Under the pieces are notes generated by a model that worked only from the letters and a program-made list of their open reading frames with translations, searched no databases and was not told the origin of the DNA. A stretch of 64,000 bases of DNA from positions 124,001-188,000 of the forward strand of contig NZ_WQFE01000006.1 in NCBI RefSeq assembly GCF_013033965.1, read 5' to 3'. Shown piece by piece: positions 8,734-17,388 of the stretch (the first letter of the stretch is position 1; each line of letters starts with the position of its first letter). Made by a program: the position numbers and the translations under genes. Source of the stretch: Ruegeria atlantica (GTDB lineage: Bacteria > Pseudomonadota > Alphaproteobacteria > Rhodobacterales > Rhodobacteraceae).

Positions 8734-9798
8734 TCAGAAATTATGCGACAAACTCACACGTACTGCAGTGCCCGAGACATCCCGGATTTGCAGGCCGGCA
8801 TCAGGTTCATCCACATCGCCGAGCGTACCATATGTGACATCGACCAGTATTCGGGTCTGTCCAATCGAATGTACGGCACCCAGTGTGATACCTTTGCCGC
8901 CGCCCTCGTAGTCAAAGCCAACGAAACCGCCTTCAGGTTGCGACCGGGACAGAATGCCATAGAAGTACCATTTTGGGTTCAGCAAGTATCCGACACCGAT
9001 CTGGTAGTCGATTGAGTTTTCAGCAAATTCCGCAAGCGGACCACCAAGTACCGGGGACTCTACGGCGACGTCATCCCAGTTTCTCCAGCGGATTGATCCG
9101 AAGGCACCCCAAGGACCGCTGATCGCACTTTGCACGTTCAGAGCGACAGTCTGAGGGGTGCTCAATTGCGTGGTCACGTCGGAGGGTGAAAGGGGTTGCA
9201 GCTGTTCGACACCGTCCAGATCGTGATCGATTTCCGAGTAGTATGTCAGGTCGGCGCGAAACGCGAGCGACGGGATCTCATACGCGGCACCCACAAGGAA
9301 TCCGGGGTTGAAGTCCCCTTCGGAGTCCAGCGAGTAACTGAGAGAGGGATTGATCAGCGCGCCGCTGAAATCGTTTATCTTTTCAAACCTTACACCGGCA
9401 AAAGCGCTGAAGTTCTCATTGAACTTGTACCGCGCCATCAGGGCGACTTCGGTACCACGATACCGGACGTTGGTGCCAGCGGACGGGGCGCCCGTTCCGG
9501 TTGGGTAAAGCAATTTATAGTTGACCGAGTTGAAGCCATGGATTGCGACTGCCCATTTGTCACCGATGTCCTGTTTGTACGCTAGGGACAGTCCGCTAAT
9601 GCTGGGTGTGACGTCACCCGTGGGCTGGCCGAATTCGGTACCTTCGGTTTTCGAGTCAGCCCATCCTCCGGTGATCTCGACATAGCGTCCTTGCTCGAAA
9701 AGGAACCGGTTTGCCGATGGGAACCCTTCGATCCCGCCTGCAAGTACGGGGCTTGAAATCAAGCCCGCGCCCAATGCAAGTGTTGCGATTTTCTTCAT
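8734..9798 (-). CDS. FadL/OMPP1-like outer-membrane beta-barrel protein
   Basis: A 354-residue protein with a signal peptide (residues 1-20, SPVLAG) and alternating beta-strand patterns throughout, ending in ...RVSLSHNF with the terminal Phe typical of outer-membrane barrels. The N-terminal segment with ANRFLFEQGRYVE and the overall length fit the OMPP1/FadL/TodX family, which lets hydrophobic compounds cross the outer membrane. GGAAAGGGAGG before the ATG supports the start. It lies upstream of the symporter gene on the same strand, but a hairpin at 8705 and a separate operator suggest separate transcription. The substrate is unknown. Confidence 0.75.
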   Translation of the reverse strand: MKKIATLALGAGLISSPVLAGGIEGFPSANRFLFEQGRYVEITGGWADSKTEGTEFGQPTGDVTPSISGLSLAYKQDIGDKWAVAIHGFNSVNYKLLYPTGTGAPSAGTNVRYRGTEVALMARYKFNENFSAFAGVRFEKINDFSGALINPSLSYSLDSEGDFNPGFLVGAAYEIPSLAFRADLTYYSEIDHDLDGVEQLQPLSPSDVTTQLSTPQTVALNVQSAISGPWGAFGSIRWRNWDDVAVESPVLGGPLAEFAENSIDYQIGVGYLLNPKWYFYGILSRSQPEGGFVGFDYEGGGKGITLGAVHSIGQTRILVDVTYGTLGDVDEPDAGLQIRDVSGTAVRVSLSHNF

Positions 9799-9842
9799 TC
9801 TTCCCTCCCTTTCCTCGGCTTTAGTTCTTTAATTCTGCCGAG

Positions 9843-10436
9843 AAGATTTGATGTTGCCGTGGCGCACAGGGCGCATCGGTCGGTTGAAAACGCCGCGAGC
9901 GGCGTATCGTCGTGCAACCATCCAATGTCATGTCTTCAAATGGGTGCGTTTCCGGCTTGTAGGGCTGTTTGTTGTGCAGTAGGGAGGCGCGCAGAGCGAT
10001 GTCGTCGCATCCACGTGCGACAGCGGAATGTGGTCTTCCGATTGAATACTTCGCCGCGTCCCCAATGCGGACGGCTATGCAGCAGGCAAAACCAATTGGT
10101 TCGGCGAACAAGCCGATTGCGCGATTTTTCATAGTCCCTGTCGTTTTTTGCAGCCCAGCGTTAGGCCGGTTATCGAGTTTGATTTTCGTGGTGCGGGTAG
10201 TGCCGGTCTGCTTCCTCCTCAACGTTTGGGGACATTTGATGAGCTCTTAGTTTGAACGCTTTCGGCGCACTCTTTCTGAGTCCGCGTCGCGCGCCAGAAC
10301 AATCTGTTCTGCTCGCGCCCTGCCAGTGATCCGAAAGTATCCCGGATTGGTCATAGATCTGTCCCTGTTGCTTGCCAGTTGGCTGGCTTGTTTGTCGCTT
10401 GTGACAATCTTTTGTTGCATAGAAAGCGAATCTTTT
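9843..10436. other. Gene-free stretch
   Basis: About 600 bases between the FadL-like gene and the TetR gene. Open frames on both strands here have no recognisable domain, poor starts and overlap one another. A 35-codon frame on the minus strand (10247-10354) has an ATG and a weak AGGGA but no recognisable similarity. I see no RNA gene. Confidence 0.4.
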
Positions 10437-10452
10437 CAATACAATTGTATTG
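10437..10452. promoter_or_regulatory. Perfect 16-base palindrome, likely operator
   Basis: CAATACAA-TTGTATTG is perfectly self-complementary and lies 120 bases upstream of the TetR start at 10572, in an AT-rich promoter-like region. It is a good candidate for an autoregulatory operator; binding is inferred. Confidence 0.5.
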
Positions 10453-10571
10453 TACGACTGAATTGAAACAATCTTGCGTGGTAAACGTTGCATTTTCAGT
10501 GGTTTGACCCAGTTCTCACAAATAGTTGGGTTCCGCTCACACTTTTACGGGATTTGCGCTATGACGGGTCG

Positions 10572-11183
10572 ATGATGCAAAACTTGACAGAGAATCGCGC
10601 TAAACAGCGCGACAAGAACCGGGAACAGAAACGGCGCGAGCTTGCTGAGAACGCGATAGCGACAATAGCGCGGGCTGGATACGCGAACACTACTTTGCGG
10701 GATATTGCTGCCTCGACCGGCGTATCACTTGGCAAAATACAATACTATTTTCCCGAGAAGGAGGGATTGCTGCTGTATTGCGTCGACCTGTCGGTCGATC
10801 GATTCACGTTACAGCTGAACGACATTCTTGTTGCAAACCTCAGCCCGCATGAGGCGCGCAAGGCATATGTCGAACTGTTTGCCCATTCGATCGTCAACTA
10901 TGCACATCTACACAGGCTTTGGTACGACATCCGCAACCAGGCTATGTTCGATAACCAGCTCAGGCAGCGGGTCGCTGACGTCGAGGCCCGCTTTGTCGAG
11001 ATTTGTGATGAGCTTGGAAAAAAATTCGCGGTGAATGATGTGCGTGGTGTGGAAATCTATGTGATGCTGGACGGCGCTTACCGGTACTACATCCAGCAAA
11101 GCATAGCCGGGATGCCATTTACCGCAGAAGACATCGCGCAGCGTGTAAACCGACTGATCGGTTACCTCACGGGCCAAAGGTGA
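10572..11183 (+). CDS. TetR/BetI-like transcriptional regulator
   Basis: A 203-residue regulator. The N-terminal helix-turn-helix (about residues 20-65) contains TTLRDIAASTGVSLGKIQYYF, the classic TetR pattern with the GKIQYYF recognition helix seen in BetI-like members. A basic lead (RAKQRDKNREQKRR) precedes it. The C-terminal domain is helical with no recognised ligand site. The start is uncertain: ATGATG at 10572/10575 is chosen because the longer in-frame extension from 10488 does not look like protein. A perfect 16-base palindrome at 10437-10452 suggests autoregulation. No divergent partner gene is visible. Confidence 0.8.
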   Translation: MMQNLTENRAKQRDKNREQKRRELAENAIATIARAGYANTTLRDIAASTGVSLGKIQYYFPEKEGLLLYCVDLSVDRFTLQLNDILVANLSPHEARKAYVELFAHSIVNYAHLHRLWYDIRNQAMFDNQLRQRVADVEARFVEICDELGKKFAVNDVRGVEIYVMLDGAYRYYIQQSIAGMPFTAEDIAQRVNRLIGYLTGQR

Positions 11184-11762
11184 ATCACAGGCCAGCGTCT
11201 CACCATCCAGCTATTGGCTGCGGGGTCGAATTCGCGTTCTGCCATTTACCTAGGTAAATGTGGTTCTTTGTTCTTGTAAATTGTCATACGAGATAAGTTA
11301 CAGATCGAGGGGACAAAAGTAAGCGTTGCATCAAGCTCCAATTGGCTCACCTACAGTTCCGCGCATCTTGCCTCGCGTTGATGCAGACGCGTTCTCAGCG
11401 GGATTACTTTATCGATTTTAACGGTTAACTTTGGTGTGATGCGCCCAAGGAATATGGGTCCCTTAGGACGCTCCATAACTGCCGGAAGCGGTGGAGCGAC
11501 AAAGGTTTCTTAGCAGCCTGTTGTCGGTGTTTTCGACCGCGCCTTTCCGTCACGGAACCTGCGGATCGCAGGAACGCAAGTTTGAGCCGCTCGTCTCACC
11601 AGGCTTCGACACCCTTAGCCAAACCGCCTTTTCGACTGGATAGCGATGTTCATCTGACGTTCACTTTCCAACTAAACAAATTTCATCTCAGCAAGCCATA
11701 TTGTCCTACTGGAATAGAAGAACGTTGGTTCACAGAAACAGCGAACGGGCAATGGGTGAACT
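11184..11762. other. Long intergenic region with a perfect palindrome
   Basis: About 580 bases without a supported gene. It holds an 18-base palindrome at 11243-11260 and a looser inverted repeat near 11470-11500 (CGCTCC...GGAGCG). A 64-codon open frame at 11582-11776 has no convincing start or recognisable family, although its last 40 codons look moderately protein-like. It probably contains the promoter of the EF-hand gene. Confidence 0.4.
11243..11260. promoter_or_regulatory. Perfect 18-base palindrome
   Basis: CATTTACCT-AGGTAAATG is perfectly self-complementary. It lies 60 bases past the TetR stop and 500 bases before the EF-hand gene. Symmetry of this length is unlikely by chance and suggests a dimeric regulator site, but there is no direct evidence of which gene it controls. 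Confidence 0.45.
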
Positions 11763-12179
11763 GTGTCAAAGACTGAAAGTAGGATGGTGCGACGCAAGCC
11801 AAGGATATTCAGCCAAAATCCCTGCGTCATAGTCTTAGTCCTCATCTCTTTGGTTAGCGCCAGTCAATTCAGCAATGCCTCAGCGCAAACAGCCAGCTTT
11901 CGGTCTGTGGATACGGACTCCGACGGGGTTTTGAGCTTGAATGAACTCACCGCAGCGTTTGGAGCGGTCGGTGCCCGTAGGCTTCTTGAGGAGATCGATC
12001 GCGACGGAGATGATCGTATCACGATCACCGAACTACGGGGGGGCGAGGCCGACAGAAAGGGTGGAAGTAGTGAGCGGGATGAGCGTGAAGATGGGGATCA
12101 TGACGATGACGGGCCTGACGAAAGAGACCAAGACAACGAACGTGATGACGATGGTGATGATGGCGGCGACGATGACTAA
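11763..12179 (+). CDS. Secreted acidic EF-hand protein
   Basis: A 138-residue protein with an N-terminal basic segment and a hydrophobic signal (about residues 20-42, ending ASAQ), then two adjacent EF-hand calcium loops, DTDSDGVLSLNE and DRDGDDRITITE, and an extremely acidic low-complexity tail made almost wholly of Asp, Glu, Gly and Arg. It should bind Ca2+ outside the cytoplasm. A GTG at 11763 or an ATG at 11784 can serve as start. It precedes a cluster with a sensor kinase whose own sensor domain is strongly acidic, so a role in divalent-cation sensing or buffering is possible. No close family is recognised beyond the EF-hand domain. Confidence 0.7.
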   Translation: MSKTESRMVRRKPRIFSQNPCVIVLVLISLVSASQFSNASAQTASFRSVDTDSDGVLSLNELTAAFGAVGARRLLEEIDRDGDDRITITELRGGEADRKGGSSERDEREDGDHDDDGPDERDQDNERDDDGDDGGDDD

Positions 12180-12403
12180 CCCAATACGACCCGCTCTGGT
12201 TAACCCACTCCGACTGACCTTGGGGGTGATGAGACGGAGATCGGTCTTGTTTGTAGATGGTCCGGCACAGAAAAATCGTGCCAACGGCGAGTATTCATTT
12301 GTTGTTCATCTGATCGCAGGCCAGTCCTTCATTCACCTTTGCAATTCTTCTCACGTCGCACTGGCACAGTGATTTCATTGAACAGCCAGTCACGGAGTAA
12401 AGC

Positions 12404-13468
12404 ATGACACAGTTTCCGCAACTCTCCCCCATCACTTGCGAAGTCGCAAAATGGGCATTTACAACTCGCAGAGTTGACCGATCCGATGTGCGCGGGCTTT
12501 CCACGCAGATGGGCACCGCGAAGGCAGGGGATCTGATCCTCTGTGAGATTGTTGAGATCGGCCATCACAAGAAAATCCAATTGGCCGAACGGCGTTCTTC
12601 GGTCAGTTACCCGGGTGACTACGTCGTCCTTTGTCTGGGCGACCGATACGCTCCGGATCAGTTTCTTGCCAGTGCTGTGATTGATGACGATCTTGTCGAT
12701 CTGGTTGCAGGTGGCGGTGTTGCCGGCCGGGTGGATGCCGCGCATGCCCGTATGGATGAACCAACGCGTTTGAAGCCCATCGGCCTTCTGACAAATGCCT
12801 CAGGTCACGTGATAAACGTGTCAGACTATGGGTTACCTTCACTGCCAAGCAACGAGCAAGTCACCGTCATAGGTGTTTTCGGGGCCTCGATGAATTCGGG
12901 GAAAACAACAGCAGCCTCAAGCCTTGGTCACGGCCTAATGCGTTCGGGATACTCCGTCGCTGGTGTCAAAGCGACCGGGACCGGCGCCTTTGGTGATTTC
13001 AACAGTTTCGAAGACGGGGGTGCCCCGGCGCTTGACTTTACGGATGCCGGAATGGCCACCACATACCGAATGCCACTTGAAACGATTGAAACAGGGTTTG
13101 ATACGTTGGTTGCGACCGCAGCATCGCGTGGCGCCGAAATCGTGGTGGTTGAGATCGCTGATGGTGTGTTCCAGCGGGAAACACGGGCCATTTTACAGTC
13201 TTCGCGCATACGAGATCGGTTGGATGGTATCCTGTTCGCGGCACCTGACGCGCTGAGTGCATTGGGCGGCGTGACCGTCCTTGAAAAGGTGGGACTCAGC
13301 CCGTTTGCGATCTCCGGTTTGGTCAGCTGCTCTCCAATGGCCGCCACCGAAGCCGCAGAAGCAACCAACCGCCCAATATTGTCGCGCGAAGACCTTTGGT
13401 CGCCGGTGACGATCGCCAAGCATGTCGCACCGCTCATGCGACGTGAAACCGAAAACGTGGCCGCATGA
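12404..13468 (+). CDS. DUF1611-like P-loop NTPase
   Basis: A 354-residue protein. The N-terminal 140 residues form an unrecognised beta-rich domain. The C-terminal part starts with a P-loop, GASMNSGKTT (about residues 162-171), followed by GVKATGTGAFGD and VVVEIADG, a SIMIBI-type (MobB/DUF1611-like) NTPase layout. The DUF1611 label is from memory of these motifs and is moderately sure. Its stop overlaps the ABC gene start by four bases (ATGA), so the two are translationally coupled. The association with an ATPase-dead ABC protein and a two-component pair is unusual; this P-loop might supply the missing nucleotide-dependent step. That is inference. Confidence 0.65.
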   Translation: MTQFPQLSPITCEVAKWAFTTRRVDRSDVRGLSTQMGTAKAGDLILCEIVEIGHHKKIQLAERRSSVSYPGDYVVLCLGDRYAPDQFLASAVIDDDLVDLVAGGGVAGRVDAAHARMDEPTRLKPIGLLTNASGHVINVSDYGLPSLPSNEQVTVIGVFGASMNSGKTTAASSLGHGLMRSGYSVAGVKATGTGAFGDFNSFEDGGAPALDFTDAGMATTYRMPLETIETGFDTLVATAASRGAEIVVVEIADGVFQRETRAILQSSRIRDRLDGILFAAPDALSALGGVTVLEKVGLSPFAISGLVSCSPMAATEAAEATNRPILSREDLWSPVTIAKHVAPLMRRETENVAA

Positions 13469-14994
13469 CCCCCCTCACGGAACTGGCCACAAAGGACCGC
13501 ATCATTGATGCGGTCCTCCTTACTTTGTGCGGTGTTGTGCAGGCGATTGCACTCGCGTTCGCAGCGTTTGCAACACGCGATGCCTTTGCCGCGCTTCATG
13601 CAGGCCAAGCTTTGACATTGAGAACGGTCCTGCAATTGGCAATGTCCGGTACAGTTGCAGCTGCGTGTTTGTTTTTTTTACGATATCGCGCCGAAGCGCT
13701 TGGCCAAAGTTACGCGATTTCTTTGCGCCGCACACTTTATAGGCAGATCGCAAGGCTTCCCAAATCTCGGCATGAAAAACGCCGTGTTGGCGCACTATCC
13801 TTGCGATTTGTCGGGGACCTATCTGCGGCGCGCCTTTGGTTTGGTCGTGGTCTGCCAGACGTTTTGTCCGCAGCATTTGTCATTCCGGGTGCGGTATCCA
13901 TTCTCTATTTTCTTGATCCTGTCCTTGCGATCTATGGCCTTACTTCGCTCAGTTGCGCATTGCTTGTCATGGGGTTGCTAGCCTGGCATCTGGCACGTCG
14001 GCATCAGAAACTACGTCGCAATCGTTCCAATATCGCGATTTCCATGATTGAGCGTATAACCATCGCGCCGGAACTGGACCTGATGGGTCGAACCGAACGC
14101 GAACTGCGAAAACTTGACAAGCAGGGCGCGTCGCTGCGTCGCGACGCGTTGGCACGCCGAGGCAGAACCGCCAGTCTTCAGGCAGTACTTCAACTGGGTG
14201 TAGCGCTCACGGGTCTTTTGATGCTTTGGCAGGCTAGCCGGAACGACATTGCGCCAGCAACGGTTGCAGCTAGTCTTTCTGTCTTGGCCTTGATTGCCCT
14301 GCCATTGCAAAACCTTGCCTCTGCATGGGACCATTATTGTGCTTGGAGCGTGGCGCGAGAAAAGATCAAAAAACTGCTTTCAGAACCGCAAGTGAATCGA
14401 GGAGGTACAAAGCAAGGCGAACCTATTGCAATCAAAGTCATCGGAGAAATTGGCCGAACGCCTGTCACTTTCGTAGCCGCCCCCGGCTCAACTTCAACTT
14501 TGACGGGCAAGCATGCAAAATACATCGCTATGTGCATCGTCGGGCTCGATGATTGTGAAGGTATCGATGTTTGTTACGGCACGAACCGTCATGCCCCAAA
14601 AATTGCCTTTGTGGGGGACGAACATATCGGGCTTCAAGGAAGTTTGCGCCGATCTGCAACTTTGATGTGTCGGAAACGCCCGAACGATCCGAGGGTCTCA
14701 GAGGTCATGCAAACATTCGGGTTGTCCGAGCTTCTTGCGGCGCCCAACGGCCTTGATCAACGGGTGGCGGAAAATGGAAACGGGCTGTCACCAGAACAGA
14801 CTCTGCGTTTGGATTTGGTGCGCGCTGTACTTGGCAAGGCCGACATCGTCGTCATCGCTTCTATCAGGTGGGTTTCGTGCCAGCATCACCAGACTGAATT
14901 ACTCAAAGCTCTGCGGAAATTGTCCTTGGCCACCATCGTATTGGCCGAAGATGTCGTCTCGCCTAACTTGAATCAGAATTCAAAGGTCGTCTGA
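13465..14994 (+). CDS. ABC exporter-like protein with degenerate ATPase domain
   Basis: A 509-residue protein with a six-helix ABC exporter membrane domain (residues about 15-300) and a C-terminal region in the place of the nucleotide-binding domain. The catalytic motifs are eroded: the Walker A equivalent reads STLTGKH (Lys 349 kept, first Gly and final Ser/Thr lost), the signature is LSPEQ (about 441-445) rather than LSGGQ, and the Walker B equivalent IVVIAS (about 461-466) lacks both the Asp and the catalytic Glu. It is intact and in frame, so it is not a simple pseudogene. Coupled to the DUF1611-like gene upstream (4-base overlap) and to the histidine kinase downstream (one base apart), it probably acts as a sensor or regulatory membrane partner rather than a pump. 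Confidence 0.75.
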   Translation: MTPLTELATKDRIIDAVLLTLCGVVQAIALAFAAFATRDAFAALHAGQALTLRTVLQLAMSGTVAAACLFFLRYRAEALGQSYAISLRRTLYRQIARLPKSRHEKRRVGALSLRFVGDLSAARLWFGRGLPDVLSAAFVIPGAVSILYFLDPVLAIYGLTSLSCALLVMGLLAWHLARRHQKLRRNRSNIAISMIERITIAPELDLMGRTERELRKLDKQGASLRRDALARRGRTASLQAVLQLGVALTGLLMLWQASRNDIAPATVAASLSVLALIALPLQNLASAWDHYCAWSVAREKIKKLLSEPQVNRGGTKQGEPIAIKVIGEIGRTPVTFVAAPGSTSTLTGKHAKYIAMCIVGLDDCEGIDVCYGTNRHAPKIAFVGDEHIGLQGSLRRSATLMCRKRPNDPRVSEVMQTFGLSELLAAPNGLDQRVAENGNGLSPEQTLRLDLVRAVLGKADIVVIASIRWVSCQHHQTELLKALRKLSLATIVLAEDVVSPNLNQNSKVV

Positions 14995-14995
14995 T

Positions 14996-16579
14996 ATGCG
15001 TTCATCTACATTGTTTGGGATTTATGCGGCTGTCCTCGTCGGTTTTTTGGGTGGGCTGGCTGGTCTTGCCCTGTACAGCCTTGAAAGGACCCGATGGTGG
15101 GACGCTAGAATATCGCTGGCACAGGAGTCTTATGGCCTGCATCTGCGGCTTGAGGCAGACCTATACCGACTGTTCAAACAACACGGCGACGCTCTTCTCA
15201 TCGGTGATCGGGACGACGGAGTCAGCGAAGCCGCGCTGCAGACAAAAATTGCTCAGACATTAGATGCGATCCGAATGACGATCGCGCGCGAAATCCAGAT
15301 GGTGGGCGATGAGGAGATCGAAGAGCTCGAACTTCTTGATGAGATTGAAGACGACATTGAATACGTCAATGCAGTCATCGCCAACCTGTCAGAAGAAGGC
15401 AGCCGGATTGAAACTTTTGTCCGGATTGAACGTCTTGCTGCCCTGTTGGACGGTGACATTGATGACGAACTTGATCAAAAGATCCAGGCCGCACTCGGTG
15501 AAGAGGTAGAGGAGGTCGAAGAAGTTCTGGCCGAGGCAGCAGCCTTCAGAAAATGGAATGAACGACTGGTTTACATGATTGTGCTGGCCGCCGTAGGTGT
15601 CCTGCTTGTAGCGGTCGTGTCGTTCAACCGCCAAATCAGAAGACCGCTCATATTATTGGCAGATGGTATCGGCCGTTTGCGCAGAGCCGATTATTCCCAG
15701 CCAGTAAGCCTTGGCGGCAGCCGTGAGTTCAGAGAATTGGGCACCGTTTTGAATGGCATGGCCGAAGGTTTGGCTGCCCGAGAGGCTAGCCGTGCTGAGC
15801 AAAACAGGCAGCTTGAGGATACCGTCGCAGCCAGAACATATGAGCTTCAACAACTTATCGATAAGCTTGAGACCGGCGAAGAGAATCGCAAGCGTTTGAT
15901 GGCCGACATCAGCCACGAGCTACGGACGCCATTGGCGATAATCCTAGGAGAGGCCGACGTTACCTTAAGGACATCGGAAACGCTGTCAGAAGACGCATCA
16001 GACTCGCTGGCGCGTATTCGGGATTCTGCAAAACACACCAATCAAATCGTAGATGATATGCTGACCGTCGCCCGATTTGAGGCCGGTCAACTCAGACTGG
16101 ATCGCAAGGAAACGGATCTGCGAAAGGTAGTGCGTGATGCCGTGGCTATGTTCCCTGATCCGGTTCAGGTCGAAAGTCCGGATGGTAAGGTAATAGCTTC
16201 GGTCGATGAGGTTCGGCTTCGCCAGTCAGTACTTGCGTTGCTGCAGAATGCACGACGATACGGAGGCCCGACAATCAGCGCAGTATTGGATGAGGGGCTG
16301 GCGTCCTGCACGATTACAATCGAAGATGACGGACCCGGCCTGAGCGCTGCGGAAAAGTCACAAGCGTTCGATCGGTTTTTTCGGGGATCAAACGCTTCGG
16401 GGCAGGGGATCGAAGGCAGTGGACTGGGGCTTCCGGTGGTGAAGTCGATTGTCGAGGCTCATGGTGGCACAGTTGACCTTCACGATCGCGAAGAGGGCGG
16501 GTTAAGGATCACAATAACCTTGCCCAAAGCACCTCGGATGAAAGTTGTGAAAACTGACGTATTGCGGGAGACGGGTTGA
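14996..16579 (+). CDS. Sensor histidine kinase with acidic periplasmic domain
   Basis: A 527-residue membrane kinase. A first membrane helix (about 7-28) and a second (about 190-210) enclose a periplasmic domain that is mostly helical and very acidic (clusters such as DEEIEELELLDEIEDDIE near residue 105-122 and EEVEEVEEVL near 170). A HAMP-like linker and coiled coil follow, then the HisKA box DISHELRTPLA with phospho-acceptor His307, and the ATPase domain with DDGPGL and GSGLGLPVV. Start one base after the ABC stop. The response regulator at 16680 is the obvious partner. An acidic sensor fits detection of cations, antimicrobial peptides or pH; this is inference. Confidence 0.9.
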   Translation: MRSSTLFGIYAAVLVGFLGGLAGLALYSLERTRWWDARISLAQESYGLHLRLEADLYRLFKQHGDALLIGDRDDGVSEAALQTKIAQTLDAIRMTIAREIQMVGDEEIEELELLDEIEDDIEYVNAVIANLSEEGSRIETFVRIERLAALLDGDIDDELDQKIQAALGEEVEEVEEVLAEAAAFRKWNERLVYMIVLAAVGVLLVAVVSFNRQIRRPLILLADGIGRLRRADYSQPVSLGGSREFRELGTVLNGMAEGLAAREASRAEQNRQLEDTVAARTYELQQLIDKLETGEENRKRLMADISHELRTPLAIILGEADVTLRTSETLSEDASDSLARIRDSAKHTNQIVDDMLTVARFEAGQLRLDRKETDLRKVVRDAVAMFPDPVQVESPDGKVIASVDEVRLRQSVLALLQNARRYGGPTISAVLDEGLASCTITIEDDGPGLSAAEKSQAFDRFFRGSNASGQGIEGSGLGLPVVKSIVEAHGGTVDLHDREEGGLRITITLPKAPRMKVVKTDVLRETG

Positions 16580-16679
16580 TGTTCGCTTTCTTATTCAGCG
16601 TACGGATTTTGGACCCGGAGTTGCGGCACGCCGTTTTGCATTTTCACGGTTTCGCACAAAACGACAGCTGGGGCACAAG

Positions 16680-17351
16680 ATGAATATTTTACTGGTCGAG
16701 GACGAAACGCGCGTTGCTGATTTTATTCGGCGTGGGTTATCTGCTGAAGGTTGGTCCGTGGATCATGCGCCGAGCGGCGAAGATGCATTGGAACACGTGG
16801 CCGCCAGTAATTACGACATCATTTTGTTGGATTTGATGTTGCCGGGTATTCAAGGGCAAGATGTGTGTCGCAAGTTGCGCGCTCGGAAATCAAAGATCCC
16901 GATCCTGATGTTGACCGCCTTGGATAGCCCTGAAGAAAGGGTTGAAGGACTAAAGATCGGTGCGGACGATTATCTTCCCAAACCGTTCGATTTTGACGAG
17001 CTTATCGCGCGAGTGGAGGCGCTGCACCGTCGCGCCAACAGCTATGCGAATGATCTGAGCGACACTGTTATATCGTGTGGAACCCTAACATTTGACAGGC
17101 TCTCGCTTCAGGTTTCAGTCGAAGGTCAGGAAATTCAGCTGTCCAAAAAAGAGCGCGACCTGCTTCTTCTGTTTCTGACCAATGTCGGGCGCGTATTGTC
17201 CAGAGAACGGATTTTAAACTCGGTTTGGGGCATGAATGAAGACCCGTTGACCAATGTTGTTGACGTCTATGTCGGGCGCCTTAGGCGCAAAATCGGTGCT
17301 GAGGGTCAGCGGATCGTGACACTCAGAAACGTCGGATATCGTATGACCTGA
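16680..17351 (+). CDS. OmpR/PhoB family response regulator
   Basis: A 223-residue two-domain regulator. The receiver domain has the acidic pair ED at 7-8, phosphorylation site Asp51 in LLDLMLPG, Thr in MLTA and the conserved Lys in YLPKPF. The C-terminal winged helix (about 130-223) contains LSKKERDLLLLFL and VDVYVGRLRRKIG. It lies 100 bases after the kinase gene and is its likely partner. An 11-base inverted repeat begins at its stop codon. Targets are unknown; the M48 lipoprotein gene just downstream is a candidate. Confidence 0.9.
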   Translation: MNILLVEDETRVADFIRRGLSAEGWSVDHAPSGEDALEHVAASNYDIILLDLMLPGIQGQDVCRKLRARKSKIPILMLTALDSPEERVEGLKIGADDYLPKPFDFDELIARVEALHRRANSYANDLSDTVISCGTLTFDRLSLQVSVEGQEIQLSKKERDLLLLFLTNVGRVLSRERILNSVWGMNEDPLTNVVDVYVGRLRRKIGAEGQRIVTLRNVGYRMT

Positions 17352-17388
17352 GCTTTGCCTCTGTGGATTGGCTCGAAGGCAAAGCTCA
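17349..17388 (+). terminator. Long inverted repeat at the response-regulator stop codon
   Basis: TGAGCTTTGCC (17349-17359) pairs perfectly with GGCAAAGCTCA (17378-17388) across an 18-base loop, and includes the TGA stop itself. No U-run follows, so it may be a Rho-independent-like pause, an mRNA stabiliser or a protein site rather than a full terminator. Confidence 0.5.

Noticed and set aside
9814..9842. CTCGGC...GCCGAG hairpin in the FadL-like leader
   Set aside because: Only six pairs with a 17-base loop, unlikely to be functional.
9821..10222. 133-codon minus frame downstream of the FadL-like promoter
   Set aside because: No recognisable domain, biased composition, overlaps competing frames on the plus strand, and no credible ribosome binding site.
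10247..10354. 35-codon minus ORF with ATG
   Set aside because: Only a weak AGGGA and no similarity; length is compatible with chance.
11582..11776. 64-codon plus frame before the EF-hand gene
   Set aside because: Starts at a rare codon with no site, overlaps the EF-hand start, and matches no family.
11941..12372. 143-codon frame overlapping the EF-hand gene in another phase
   Set aside because: Its Met/Thr-rich repetitive content is the shadow of the Asp-rich EF-hand tail.
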